DNA of 64,000 nucleotides from Amycolatopsis sp. cg9 (GTDB lineage Bacteria > Actinomycetota > Actinomycetes > Mycobacteriales > Pseudonocardiaceae): positions 9,470,501 to 9,534,500 of the forward strand of contig NZ_CP166850.1 of assembly GCF_041346945.1 (NCBI RefSeq), in the 5' to 3' direction. Both the position numbers and the translations under genes were made by a program. Below are positions 15,916 to 23,856 of the stretch, one piece after another; within the stretch, counting starts at the first letter, position 1; every line of letters starts with the position of its first letter. The notes below the pieces were generated by a model. It worked only from the letters and a program-made list of their open reading frames with translations, was not told where the DNA came from and did no database searches.

Positions 15916-17226
15916 ATGAAAGGCCACGTGCAAGACCGATGGTGGCGACAGAAGAAGGACGCGGAAGGCAAGCCGGTCTTCAATGCCAAGGGGCACCCGG
16001 TCCGCGAGAAGACCGAACTGTTCGGCAAGGGAGACCGGTACAAGGTCCGGTACTACGATCCCGAGGGCAACGAACGGAGCAAGTCCTTTCCGGACAAGCA
16101 ACTTACGAAGGCCAAGACGTTCCTGACCAAGATGCAACACGACGTGCTGGCCGGTGAGTACATCTCGGCCGAGTCCGGCGAAGAGAAGTTCCGCGACTAC
16201 ACGGCCCAGTGGCGCAAGGGCCAGTCAGCCGACGCGGGGACGCGGCAGACCGTGAGCAACCACCCCAAGACCGGGATCTTCCCATTCCTCGGGGACAAGC
16301 CGCTCAAGGTAGCCGCGAAGACCGACACCATTCGCGATTGGCTCGACTGGCTGGAGCGGCCGAAGAGCGAAGGCGGACGCGGCCTGATGGCGTCCACCCG
16401 GGCGGTGCTGTTCGACACCGTTTCCGCGATCCTCCAGGCGGCCTACGACGACAAGAAGATCCGGACGAACCCGTGCCGGGCGAAGAGCGTCAAGCGGCCC
16501 AAGCCCGTCCAACGGAAGGTCATCCCGTGGCCGGACAGCCGGGTCCGCGCGGTGCGGCTCGCCCTGCCAGCCGAGTACACCGTCACGGTGCCGCTCGGGG
16601 CGGGCCTCGGGCTGCGGCAAATGGAGATCTTCGGGTTCGGCCCGGACGACGTCGACCGGGACGAGATGATCGTCAACGTTCAGCGTCAGATCCGGTGGAT
16701 CGGCACTCAGCCGGTGTTCTCGCCTCCCAAGGGTGGCAAGACGCGGGTGGTGCCGCTCGGGCAAGGCGTGCTCGATGACATAGACGACTACATGGCCACC
16801 TTCGAGCCGGTCACGCTGACACTCCCCTGGCTCGAACCGGGTGGCCGGCCGGAGACCGTACGCGTGCTGATCAGCCGGTCAACAAAGCGCAGCGTCTACG
16901 CCGGGCAGCCGATCAGGAACGTGATCAAGGGCGCCAACTTCACGTACCACGTCTGGCGACCGGCCTTCGCGGGCGCTGGCCTGGAGTACGTCGAACGCCG
17001 AGACGGCATGCACGCCATGAGGCACTTCTTCGCGTCCACGATGCTCGCCAACGGCGTGTCGATCAAGGAGGTCGCCGAGTACCTCGGCCACCACGACCCC
17101 GGATACACGCTCCGCATCTACACCCACCTCGTCCCGTCGAGCCACAAGCGGGCTCGGGCGGCGACCAACCGCGTGTTCAAGCCCCGTCGGCCGCAGCAGA
17201 CGGCCCAGGATTCCGAGACGGCCTGA
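15916..17226 (+). CDS. int: Tyrosine site-specific integrase
   Basis: 436 residues. The N-terminus has an arm-binding-like region (DRYKVRYYDPEGNERSKSF), followed by a SAM-like core-binding domain and the catalytic domain. Catalytic residues are visible: Arg in GLGLRQMEIF (about 233), Lys in PPKGGKTR (about 275), HAMRH (about 367), GHH (about 392) and the nucleophile Tyr in LRIYTH (about 401). AGGAGA precedes the ATG by about 7 bp. Its last codons overlap one of the right-end arm repeats, and att follows 38 bp later. It should catalyse recombination at the 3' end of the aldehyde dehydrogenase gene. Confidence 0.95.
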   Translation: MKGHVQDRWWRQKKDAEGKPVFNAKGHPVREKTELFGKGDRYKVRYYDPEGNERSKSFPDKQLTKAKTFLTKMQHDVLAGEYISAESGEEKFRDYTAQWRKGQSADAGTRQTVSNHPKTGIFPFLGDKPLKVAAKTDTIRDWLDWLERPKSEGGRGLMASTRAVLFDTVSAILQAAYDDKKIRTNPCRAKSVKRPKPVQRKVIPWPDSRVRAVRLALPAEYTVTVPLGAGLGLRQMEIFGFGPDDVDRDEMIVNVQRQIRWIGTQPVFSPPKGGKTRVVPLGQGVLDDIDDYMATFEPVTLTLPWLEPGGRPETVRVLISRSTKRSVYAGQPIRNVIKGANFTYHVWRPAFAGAGLEYVERRDGMHAMRHFFASTMLANGVSIKEVAEYLGHHDPGYTLRIYTHLVPSSHKRARAATNRVFKPRRPQQTAQDSETA

Positions 17227-17236
17227 CGACGGCCTG
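17217..17236 (+). repeat. Paired 9-bp direct repeats, candidate integrase arm sites (right)
   Basis: GACGGCCTG at 17217-17225 and 17228-17236, the same 11-bp pitch and orientation as the pair at 4592-4611. The first copy includes the end of int and its stop codon. The pair ends 28 bp from the att core here against 104 bp on the left, giving the asymmetric arm layout common for tyrosine integrases. Confidence 0.6.
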
Positions 17237-17264
17237 ACGGGGCCAGAAGCAACAAAACAGCAGG

Positions 17265-17296
17265 TCAGAGGCGTATCGGTTTCTTGTTCATGAACT
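17265..17296. repeat. Right attachment site, element-derived gene end
   Basis: The partner of 4456-4487 with 29 of 32 bases equal; 17281-17296 is identical and holds the crossover. The left half comes from the element and supplies the last codons and stop of the aldehyde dehydrogenase as AAA CCG ATA CGC CTC TGA. It differs from the displaced host copy only at wobble positions (17274, 17277, 17280), so the protein sequence is preserved. Confidence 0.88.
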
Positions 17297-18626
17297 CCTC
17301 GATCCCCAGCGGCCCCAGCTCGCGGCCGATGCCCGAGCGCTTGATGCCGCCGAACGGGAGGTCGGCCTCCGAGCCGCCGGACTTGTTGAGGTAGACCATG
17401 CCCGCCTCGATGGCGCGGGCGACGCGGGCCGCGCGTTCGCGGTTGGTGCTGAAGACGCTCGCGCCGAGGCCGAAGGGGGTGTCGTTGGCCAGTGCGATCG
17501 CCTCCTCCTCCGTCTCCGCGCGGAAGAGCAGGGCCACCGGGCCGAAGATCTCCTCGTGGTACGCCGCCATTTCCGGGGTCACGTCGGTGAGCACCGTCGC
17601 TTCCAGGTACGCGCCGGGGCCGGGGACGCGGTGGCCGCCCGCGCGCAGGGTCGCGCCGTCGCGGATCGCGCGTTCGACCTGGGCGGCCACCTCGTCCGCG
17701 GCGGCCGGTGAGGCCAGGGGCGGCAGCGTCGTCGCCGGGTCCGCCGGGTCGCCCGGGACGTAGTACGCCGCGACGCGCTTGGCGAACCGGTCGGCGAACT
17801 CGTCGTAGAGCTCGCCCAGGACGATGATCCGCTTGGGCGCGTTGCAGGACTGGCCGCAGTTGCGCATCCGGGCGGTCGCGGTCGTCTTGACCGTCTCGTC
17901 CAGGTCGTCGGTGTCCAGCACGATCAGCGGATCCGAGCCGCCGAGCTCGAGGACGCTCTTCTTGAGGTTGCGCCCGGCTTCGGCCGCGACCGCGATGCCG
18001 GCCTGCTCGCTGCCGGTCAGCGACACGCCCTGGATGCGCGGGTCGGCGAGGATCCACGGGACCTGACGGCTCGACGCGAAGACGTTCACGTACGCGTCTT
18101 CGGGCACGCCGGCGTCGCGCAGTACGCGCTCGATGGCGACCGCCGAGCGCGGGCAGATCGACGCGTGCTTGAGCAGGATCGTGTTGCCCAGCACCAGGTT
18201 CGGCGCGACGAACCGGGCGACCTGGTAACACGGGAAGTTCCACGGCATGACGCCGAGCAGCGGCCCGATCGGCTCCTTCGTCAGCACCGCCTCGCCGCCG
18301 CGGATCGGCAGCGGCTCGTCGGCCAGCAGCTCCGGGCCGCGCTCGCCGTAGTAGCGGAAGATGTCGGCGACGACGCCGACCTCGCCGCGGCCTTCGTTGA
18401 TCCGCTTGCCCATTTCGAGGGTCATGATCGCGGCGAGCTCGTCGGCGCGTTCGGCGAACAGCTCGGCTGCGCGGCGCCCGATCGCGGCGCGCTCGGCGAC
18501 GGGCCGGGCCCGCCAGCCCGCGTACCCGCGGTGCACCCGGCCGATGGCGGCGCGGACCTCCTCGTCGGTCGCGTTCGGGATCTCCTCGACCCGCTCCCCC
18601 GTCGCGGGGTCGGTGACTGAGTACAT
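17265..18626 (-). CDS. NAD(P)-dependent aldehyde dehydrogenase, succinate-semialdehyde type
   Basis: 453 residues. It has MPWNFPCYQVARFVAPNLVL (about 124-143), the catalytic Glu in LELGGSDP (about 224), the catalytic Cys in NCGQSCNAPKR (about 258) and LPFGGIKRSGIGRELG near the end. This fits the GabD/succinate-semialdehyde branch, oxidising an aldehyde to an acid. GGAGG lies 5 bp before the ATG. Its final nine codons and stop lie within the att core repeat, with the last five residues KPIRL and the stop supplied by the integrated element without changing the protein. Upstream, TGTATACA (18661-18668) may be an operator or part of the promoter. Confidence 0.92.
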   Translation of the reverse strand: MYSVTDPATGERVEEIPNATDEEVRAAIGRVHRGYAGWRARPVAERAAIGRRAAELFAERADELAAIMTLEMGKRINEGRGEVGVVADIFRYYGERGPELLADEPLPIRGGEAVLTKEPIGPLLGVMPWNFPCYQVARFVAPNLVLGNTILLKHASICPRSAVAIERVLRDAGVPEDAYVNVFASSRQVPWILADPRIQGVSLTGSEQAGIAVAAEAGRNLKKSVLELGGSDPLIVLDTDDLDETVKTTATARMRNCGQSCNAPKRIIVLGELYDEFADRFAKRVAAYYVPGDPADPATTLPPLASPAAADEVAAQVERAIRDGATLRAGGHRVPGPGAYLEATVLTDVTPEMAAYHEEIFGPVALLFRAETEEEAIALANDTPFGLGASVFSTNRERAARVARAIEAGMVYLNKSGGSEADLPFGGIKRSGIGRELGPLGIEEFMNKKPIRL

Positions 18627-18735
18627 GGCGGCCTCCGTATCCGACGCGGCTACTGCATACTGTATACACTATCGGATCAGCGACCGACACCCGCGCGGCG
18701 GTACTCCTGGGCGCTTGATCGACTATCGTTTCCCC

Positions 18736-19158
18736 ATGACGCTGGAGATCACCGGCGGCCACGAATTCGACGCACTGGCAACGGAAAGCGCTCGCTGGAC
18801 CCGCCGCTACGCCGACGCCGAGGTGACTTTCGGCTGCCCCGCGCGCACGCCGGAACGCACCCCACGGGTCTGGAGCGGCCGCGGCCTCGGGCTGGCGGAA
18901 GCCGAGCTGCCCCGCTTCGCCCGGCAGCTCGCCCGCGTGATGAAGCACCCGGCCTACTGGGAGGCCCGGGTGCCGGGCGGGGTCCAGCGCTGGTCGCGTG
19001 GCCGCTACGACGACGAAGACGGCTTCGTGTACTTCCTGGGGCCGTGCACGCACGGCGACCCGTGGCCGGGGTACCGGCCCGCGCGGGCGTTCGCCGTCGC
19101 GCTCCCGCACGTGCGCGGGCTGCGGATCCGGGTCGCGGCGTACCTCGCGGCCGGCTGA
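18736..19158 (+). CDS. Hypothetical protein
   Basis: 140 residues, no domain recognised. It is soluble-looking, with conserved-type aromatic and charged runs (YFLGPCTHGDPWPGYRPARA near residue 99). There is no clear ribosome site before the ATG, so the mRNA may be leaderless. It is divergent from the aldehyde dehydrogenase and has strong codon bias, which supports it as real. Confidence 0.7.
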   Translation: MTLEITGGHEFDALATESARWTRRYADAEVTFGCPARTPERTPRVWSGRGLGLAEAELPRFARQLARVMKHPAYWEARVPGGVQRWSRGRYDDEDGFVYFLGPCTHGDPWPGYRPARAFAVALPHVRGLRIRVAAYLAAG

Positions 19159-19173
19159 CGTCGCCCGGATGGC

Positions 19174-19306
19174 ATGAAAGGGGCGTTCACCTCGCCTGAC
19201 GACGTGAAAGGGGCGTTCACGACATCGCGCGCCGAGCCGGGCGGGGCTGGACCGACGACATGAAAGAGTCGTTCACCTCGCCTGACGACGTGAAAGGGGC
19301 GTTCAT
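19174..19306 (+). repeat. Duplicated 47-bp unit built from a 17-bp interspersed motif
   Basis: The motif RTGAAAGGGGCGTTCAY, an imperfect palindrome with GTGAA/TTCAC ends, occurs at 19174, 19204, 19260 (variant) and 19290. Pairs are 30 bp apart, joined by CTCGCCTGACGAC, and the whole 47-bp pair is repeated 86 bp downstream with three differences. The last copy provides both the AAAGGGG ribosome site and the ATG of the next gene. Confidence 0.75.
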
Positions 19307-19763
19307 GACGTCGCGCCGCCGCCGGATCCGTCAGATCGTGCGGGCCGGGGCCGTTGCCGCCGTCGTGAGCGGGGTCCCGTCCACCGCGCACGCCCTCCTC
19401 ACCGGGGGCGACCTCCTCGCCGCCACTCGCGCCGCGGGAACCATCCTCCCCGGCCGGCGCGACCGGCCCGGCGTCGCCGCCGGGCTGGTCGCGCACGTTC
19501 TCGTCGCCGCCGGGTGGACCGGGGTGCTCGCCGCGGCCGGTTGTCGCGGCGGTGCCCGGGGTGCGGTGGCCGGGCTGGCGATCGCCGCACTCGATCTCCG
19601 CGTCGCCAGCCGGGCCTTCCCCGCTGTGCAGGCGCTTCCCCGCGCCCCACAGCTGGCCGATCACCTCGTGTTCGGCGCCGTCATCGGCACTCTGCTCGAC
19701 CGTCCACACCGGACGGATCAGGGCACGACCTCGACGACGTCACCCGGGTGCAAGGAGTTGTAG
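19305..19763 (+). CDS. Small membrane or exported hypothetical protein
   Basis: 152 residues. A basic N-terminus (MTSRRRRIRQIVR) leads into hydrophobic segments (AGAVAAVVSGVPSTAHALL and LVAHVLVAAGWTGVLAAAG), giving two or three membrane spans. Similar small proteins with the VPSTxHAL motif occur in actinomycetes without known role. I start at 19305 because AAAGGGG lies 5 bp upstream; an upstream ATG at 19260 would put the repeats inside the protein. The 3' end overlaps the convergent L,D-transpeptidase gene by 46 bp. Confidence 0.65.
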   Translation: MTSRRRRIRQIVRAGAVAAVVSGVPSTAHALLTGGDLLAATRAAGTILPGRRDRPGVAAGLVAHVLVAAGWTGVLAAAGCRGGARGAVAGLAIAALDLRVASRAFPAVQALPRAPQLADHLVFGAVIGTLLDRPHRTDQGTTSTTSPGCKEL

Positions 19764-20155
19764 AACGTCACCGCGGCCGCGTGCGAAAGGTGCACGCACC
19801 CGTGGGACTTCACCTTCAGGCTGCCCTGGTGGAATGCGACCCCGGTGGTGGTGAAGAACACCGAGTACGGCATCGGCCCGTTGTACTGCTTGCTGTAGTG
19901 GTCGATGTCCTTGTACTGCACGTGGAACTTCCCCAGCGGGGTCGGGTACTTCGGCAGCCCCACGGTGATCGGGACGCCGCCGTAGGTGACGTTCCCGGCG
20001 CCGTCGGTCAACCACGCCGTATTCGAACTGCGCTGGACGCAGGCCTTCGCGTCGGCACTGCACGGCGTCGACGCCGCTTCGGCCGTTCCCGCGAACGCCA
20101 CGGTCCCCGCCATCGCGGCGACCCCGCCCAGTAGTGCGATCATCCTCCGGTTCAT
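19718..20155 (-). CDS. Secreted L,D-transpeptidase (YkuD type)
   Basis: 145 residues: a signal peptide (about residues 1-28, ending AGTAEAA) followed by a short YkuD domain. The catalytic motif HQGSLKVKSHGCVHLS (about residues 108-123) has the essential His, Cys and Arg/Lys-type surroundings. It would make 3-3 cross-links in peptidoglycan or attach proteins to the wall. The protein is short for the family and has no extra Ig-like domain, so it is a single-domain version. GGGAGG lies upstream of the ATG. Confidence 0.9.
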   Translation of the reverse strand: MNRRMIALLGGVAAMAGTVAFAGTAEAASTPCSADAKACVQRSSNTAWLTDGAGNVTYGGVPITVGLPKYPTPLGKFHVQYKDIDHYSKQYNGPMPYSVFFTTTGVAFHQGSLKVKSHGCVHLSHAAAVTFYNSLHPGDVVEVVP

Positions 20156-20221
20156 CGCGTGCCTCCCGTTGTCGTTCGGCGACAGGAGGTAAGGTGCCCA
20201 GTTTTTGGATCTTCGAACCGG

Positions 20222-21137
20222 TCAGTTCCGCAGTTGCGAAAGCCGGAGGAATTCCTCCTGCTCGCGGTCGTACCGCTGGGTCAGGCCGTTCCCGTAGCGG
20301 TCCCACCAGTTCTGCGTGTGCCCGCCCTGCCGGGTGGTCGTGTCGCCGTAGATCTGGCGGTCGTATTCGACGCGGGCGTCGCGGAACTCCTGCTGGAACT
20401 GCTCCGGCGTCAGGCCCTGCACGTGCTGGATCGTCGCGTCGCTGAGCGTCCGCGAGCTGCGGACGATCTCGTCGCCGCCCATGTGGTTGAGGATCGCGCG
20501 CACGCCACCGGCACCGCGCATGTGCGCGCCGGACATGATCGCGGCCTGGGTGCCCGGGTCGGTGAAGTTGAGCGCGCCCGCCGTGCGCGCGTTCGCCGTC
20601 ATCAGGTCCGAGACGACGGCGCGTTCCTCCGCGCTGCCGATGCCGTACTGCTCGCGTGCGGCGATGATCCGGTCGTAGCCGTTGTGCATGTTCTGCCGGA
20701 AGCCGTACGCCTCGGGCACGCCGCCCTGCTCGCCGGTCGCGCCTTCCGAGCGCATGATCGAGTCGACGACGCGCGGGTCCAGCTGCTGCGGCGCCGTCGC
20801 GGCCGCCGCTCCCCCGCCGCCGGCCTGGGCCTGGCCGCCGCCGTAGGCCTGCGCGACGTCGGAGTCGGCCGCGTTGTAGCGGTTCGCGGCCGTCTGGACG
20901 TTCTGGTTGACGTTCGTGATCAGGCTCAGGAACTTCTGCAGCGCGCTGCCCAGCGAGGAGTGCAGCGCCGAGTTCGCGGCGGCCACCCCGCTCCCGATCC
21001 CGGCGAACGACAACGCGTCGAGCACCAGGCTCTCCAGGTCTCGGGTCACCGAATGGAAGGACGACCCGACTTCTTCGACCGCCTTGGCGACCGTCCCCAT
21101 TTCCGTGGTTTCGGCGCGGTAGGCCCCGGCACTCATG
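20222..21137 (-). CDS. ESX-like protein fused to a lysozyme-like domain
   Basis: 304 residues starting MSAGAYRAETTEM. The first 95 residues form an ESX/WXG-like helical hairpin (SSFHSVTRDLESLVLDALSF, then a second helix). A Gly/Ala/Gln linker (about 95-115) leads to a C-terminal domain with DSIMRSEGATGEQGGVPEAY and YGIGSAEERAVVSDLM, resembling muramidase or transglycosylase folds; this second assignment is weak. The start at 21137 is supported by GGAGGGAG upstream. Export by a type VII-like system is likely given the N-terminal fold; no secretion genes are nearby. Confidence 0.65.
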
Positions 21138-21260
21138 GTCTGCTCCCTCCGGACACCGGCTGTGCGGGTCGAGAATTCCGCACCGCGCGGCACCGCCCAA
21201 CGGCCGAATTACCCACTGCGGTACCGGCGGGAGTGCCCACTCCGGCGCTACAGTCGGCTC

Positions 21261-21566
21261 ATGACCACACCCGACCGCGACCCGAACGTCTTGGACGGCG
21301 AGATCGTCGACGACACCCCCACCGCCGCGATCGCGGTGCCCTCGCCACCTCTGCCGGAGCCGGACTACAGCGACGGCGGCGTGCCCAGCTTCGACTTCGT
21401 GCGCGACAAGATCGAGAACCGGTACACGACGTCGGTCGGTGCCGCCGAGGTCGCCGGGCTCGGCACCGAGCACACCGCGGACGCCCTCGACAAGAAGATC
21501 GCCGACCGCGACCAGGCGGCCAAGGACCGGCTGGCCGAGATCCGCCGGTCGATGCGCGGCGAGTAG
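21261..21566 (+). CDS. Hypothetical acidic protein
   Basis: 101 residues, unrecognised. A disordered acidic N-terminus (PNVLDGEIVDDTPTAA, then a Pro-rich stretch) precedes a C-terminal charged helix (DKKIADRDQAAKDRLAEIRR). It is divergent from the ESX-like gene with 123 bp between them, and convergent with the SnoaL-like gene, 3 bp apart. No signal peptide. A partner role for the ESX-like protein is possible but unsupported. Confidence 0.65.
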   Translation: MTTPDRDPNVLDGEIVDDTPTAAIAVPSPPLPEPDYSDGGVPSFDFVRDKIENRYTTSVGAAEVAGLGTEHTADALDKKIADRDQAAKDRLAEIRRSMRGE

Positions 21567-21569
21567 CGC

Positions 21570-22019
21570 TCACCCGAAGATGGCCACCGGGTCGCCGGTG
21601 TACCAGGCGTTCTCGATGACGACCCGGCGCAGCACCCAGCGGTCGCCGTCGCGGACCAGGTCGGTGTCGTAGCGGTTCTTGAGCAGTGCGTGCGTGGCGT
21701 GGTCGGCGCTCAGCAGGTGCTGCGCCTCGACCAGCGCCGTGAGGTGCGCGGTGTCGCCGTCGACGGTGACGCGCGGGTTGGTCACCTGGTGGGTCGTGTC
21801 GACACGCCCGTCGAACAGCGCGAGGATCGTGTCGACGATCTCGTCGCGACCGGTCATCAACGGCGGCCGGGCACCCCACTTGGCGGCGGCGGGCCGGAAG
21901 TCCAGCTCGGCGTCGGCGGCGAACGAGGACGCGAACAGCGCCCGGTCCTTGAGGTCCTGGCCGAGGCCGAAGCGGTACAGCGCGTCCACGATCTCGTGCA
22001 GGTCGTTTCCGGTGGTCAT
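21570..22019 (-). CDS. SnoaL/NTF2-like family protein
   Basis: 149 residues with the cone-shaped alpha+beta fold of SnoaL-like proteins: N-terminal helices (LHEIVDALYRFGLGQDLKDR), then strands with GDTAHLTALVEAQHLL and VRDGDRWVLRRVVIENAWYT. Members include hydroxylases, cyclases and isomerases as well as non-enzymes, so the reaction is unknown. The ATG at 22019 is chosen over an upstream one at 22055 because the family begins near here; the ribosome site is poor either way. It is divergent from a LysR gene that may control it. Confidence 0.82.
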   Translation of the reverse strand: MTTGNDLHEIVDALYRFGLGQDLKDRALFASSFAADAELDFRPAAAKWGARPPLMTGRDEIVDTILALFDGRVDTTHQVTNPRVTVDGDTAHLTALVEAQHLLSADHATHALLKNRYDTDLVRDGDRWVLRRVVIENAWYTGDPVAIFG

Positions 22020-22093
22020 GCCCCCCAGGCTGGCCCGCCCCGCGAAGCCGATCAACGCGGTTGTGTGCCACGATCGTTAAGCGAGAGTTGACG

Positions 22094-22972
22094 ATGGGGG
22101 CGGGCATGCCGGAGTGGCGCGAGCTCGAGACGTTCCTGCGGCTGGCCGAGGAGCTGCACTTCGGCCGCACGGCGGAGCGGCTGCACGTCTCGACGGCGCA
22201 GGTCAGCCAGACGATCCGGAAGCTGGAACGGCGGATCGGCGTGCCGCTGTTCACCCGGACCAGCCGCCGCGTGGCGCTGACACCGGTGGGCCGGCAGCTC
22301 GTCGCCGACCTCGCCCCGGCTTTCTCGGCGGTCGGGGCGGCGCTGGACCGGGCGGTCGAGGCCGGTCGCGGGATCACCGGCACGCTGCGGGTCGCGTTCG
22401 GCGACGCGGCGGGCGGTCAGCTCCTGGCCGGCGTGGCCGAGCGGTTCCGTGAGCGGGAGCCCGGCTGCCGCGTCGAGTTCCGCGAGGTGCGACCGGCCGA
22501 GGTCCTGCCCTGGCTGCGCGAAGGCGAGGTGGACGTCGTGCTGGCCGGGCTCCCGCTGGCGGCGCCGGACCTGGTCACCGGCCCGGTGCTGGTGCGGGAG
22601 CCGCGCTTCCTCGCGGTCGCGGCGGGCCACCCGTTCGCCCGGCACGGCTCGGTGACGGTCGCGGACCTGGCGCGCGTCCCGGTGCTGCGCTGCGCGCTGC
22701 CGGACCCGTGGCTCGACGAGCACGCCCCGGCCGCCGCGATCCGGCCGCGGGCCGGGCTGCAGGAGCTGCTCACCCTGGCCGGCGCGGGCGAGGGCGCGCT
22801 GCCGGTCGGGGCCCACATCCGGCGGTACTACCCGCGGCCCGACGTGGCTTACGTGCCGATCACCGACGCGCCCCGCCTCGAGTGGGGCCTCGTCTGGCCG
22901 GCCGCCACGGCGACGGCCCGGGTACGGGGCTTCGCGGAGGCGGCGGCCGAGCTGGTGCGCGAGCCTGCTTGA
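22094..22972 (+). CDS. LysR-family transcriptional regulator
   Basis: 292 residues. The N-terminal winged HTH (LRLAEELHFGRTAERLHVST then AQVSQTIRKLERRIGVPLF, about residues 14-52) and the following RTSRRVALTPVG hinge are standard LysR. The C-terminal part is the usual two-lobed effector domain. The start could be ATG 22094 or ATG 22106 (MPEWRELE). It faces the SnoaL-like gene across 74 bp containing CGATCG, so regulation of that neighbour is likely. Confidence 0.9.
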   Translation: MGAGMPEWRELETFLRLAEELHFGRTAERLHVSTAQVSQTIRKLERRIGVPLFTRTSRRVALTPVGRQLVADLAPAFSAVGAALDRAVEAGRGITGTLRVAFGDAAGGQLLAGVAERFREREPGCRVEFREVRPAEVLPWLREGEVDVVLAGLPLAAPDLVTGPVLVREPRFLAVAAGHPFARHGSVTVADLARVPVLRCALPDPWLDEHAPAAAIRPRAGLQELLTLAGAGEGALPVGAHIRRYYPRPDVAYVPITDAPRLEWGLVWPAATATARVRGFAEAAAELVREPA

Positions 22973-23121
22973 CGCGGCCGCGGCGGCAGCACACGTGCGC
23001 CCGCACCGAAGCCGAAGGGTCGGGGCGGGGCCACGAAAACCATGCGTCACAACACAAGCCACCGCCGAACCCCGGCGAAATTCCGCCCGGCGACACGAAA
23101 ACCCGCGCGCGACCGCTCCCC

Positions 23122-23505
23122 TCAGCTGGGCAGCCAGCGCATCTCCGTCGGCTGGTACGCGGCGATCGCCGCCAGCCGGTGCGGGAAGAGGGGGACCCGT
23201 CCGGTCAGTCCGGCGAGCCGGATCACCCGCTCCACCGCGCTGCCCGGCGTGGCGATCAGGCAGCCCGAAATCCCCCGCTCCCAGCACAGCTCGAACGCCC
23301 GCAGCAGACCGCGGATCCCGCGGACGGAAAGGAATTCCAGCTGCCCGAGGTCGAGTACCAGCAGGTGCGGCCCCGGCAGTTCGCAGATGGTGTCCTCGAT
23401 CACCTTCGTCCACTGCCCCACGGTGTCGATGTCGAGCTCGCCGGACACCTCGACGACCAATACCCCGCTGGTCCGTTCGGGGGCGATCCCCTCGTGGTCG
23501 CGCAT
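23122..23505 (-). CDS. STAS-domain protein (anti-sigma factor antagonist type)
   Basis: 127 residues with one STAS domain: VLVVEVSGELDIDTVGQWTK (about residues 14-33) and LLVLDLGQLEFLSVRGIRGL (about 50-69), the Ser in LSVRG being the phosphorylation position of anti-anti-sigma factors. It should act as a phosphorylation-controlled partner of an anti-sigma kinase. The ATG at 23505 has GAGGAGG 6 bp upstream; longer in-frame versions lack this. No kinase or sigma gene is adjacent. A second STAS gene lies at 34808-35131. Confidence 0.85.
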   Translation of the reverse strand: MRDHEGIAPERTSGVLVVEVSGELDIDTVGQWTKVIEDTICELPGPHLLVLDLGQLEFLSVRGIRGLLRAFELCWERGISGCLIATPGSAVERVIRLAGLTGRVPLFPHRLAAIAAYQPTEMRWLPS

Positions 23506-23731
23506 CGCGCGCCTCCTCGGGGCCGTGTCGGAGGCCGGCCCCGGACCATCGTCCCACCGCCGTCCGGTCGCGTCGCGCCGAAGCGCGGGGAGAGTCCCGT
23601 TTTCCTGACATCCGGGCGAACCCGGCACCGCCGTCCGGTCTAGAGTCCACTGTGGAGGGTCAGGTGGGCCCGCCCGCTCCCGCGGCAGCGCCACCTCGCG
23701 CAGGCGGGCGACACCACCAGGCACTATCATC

Positions 23732-23751
23732 GGTATCAACCAGGTGATACC
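23732..23751. promoter_or_regulatory. Inverted repeat between STAS and msrA genes
   Basis: GGTATCA (23732-23738) and TGATACC (23745-23751), perfect 7-bp arms with a 6-base gap, in the divergent region between the STAS gene and msrA. This looks like a dimeric operator, but no regulator gene is adjacent. Confidence 0.45.
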
Positions 23752-23856
23752 ACCGTTCCAGTGACGTCAGCCTTCCGTAACACCGGCGTGGAATCATCAG
23801 TGGCCGACGAAAGTTGTACCTGCCGGAAGCACCGCACGAAGAGAAGGAGTGACGCC

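Larger units (their letters stand above)
4472..17296 (+). mobile_element. AICE (pSAM2-type integrative and conjugative element), 12,809 bp
   Basis: The element lies between att copies 12,809 bp apart. It holds the full AICE core in the usual order: Nudix and XRE regulators, Pra-like activator, FtsK-type transfer ATPase, RepSA-type initiator, excisionase and tyrosine integrase next to the right att. Such elements excise, replicate by rolling circle and transfer double-stranded DNA with one FtsK-like protein. No key motif is missing from int, xis, rep or tra, so it looks intact. Unusually, the target is the 3' end of a protein-coding gene rather than a tRNA gene. The main cargo is a low-GC 1212-residue protein near the left end. 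Confidence 0.92.

Noticed and set aside
4456..17296. tRNA gene as integration target
   Set aside because: Neither att copy nor its flanks can form a tRNA; both encode the end of the aldehyde dehydrogenase.
19174..19306. Possible CRISPR or phage att repeats
   Set aside because: The copies are two pairs of an interspersed motif with identical 13-bp joins, not unique spacers, and no integrase is adjacent.
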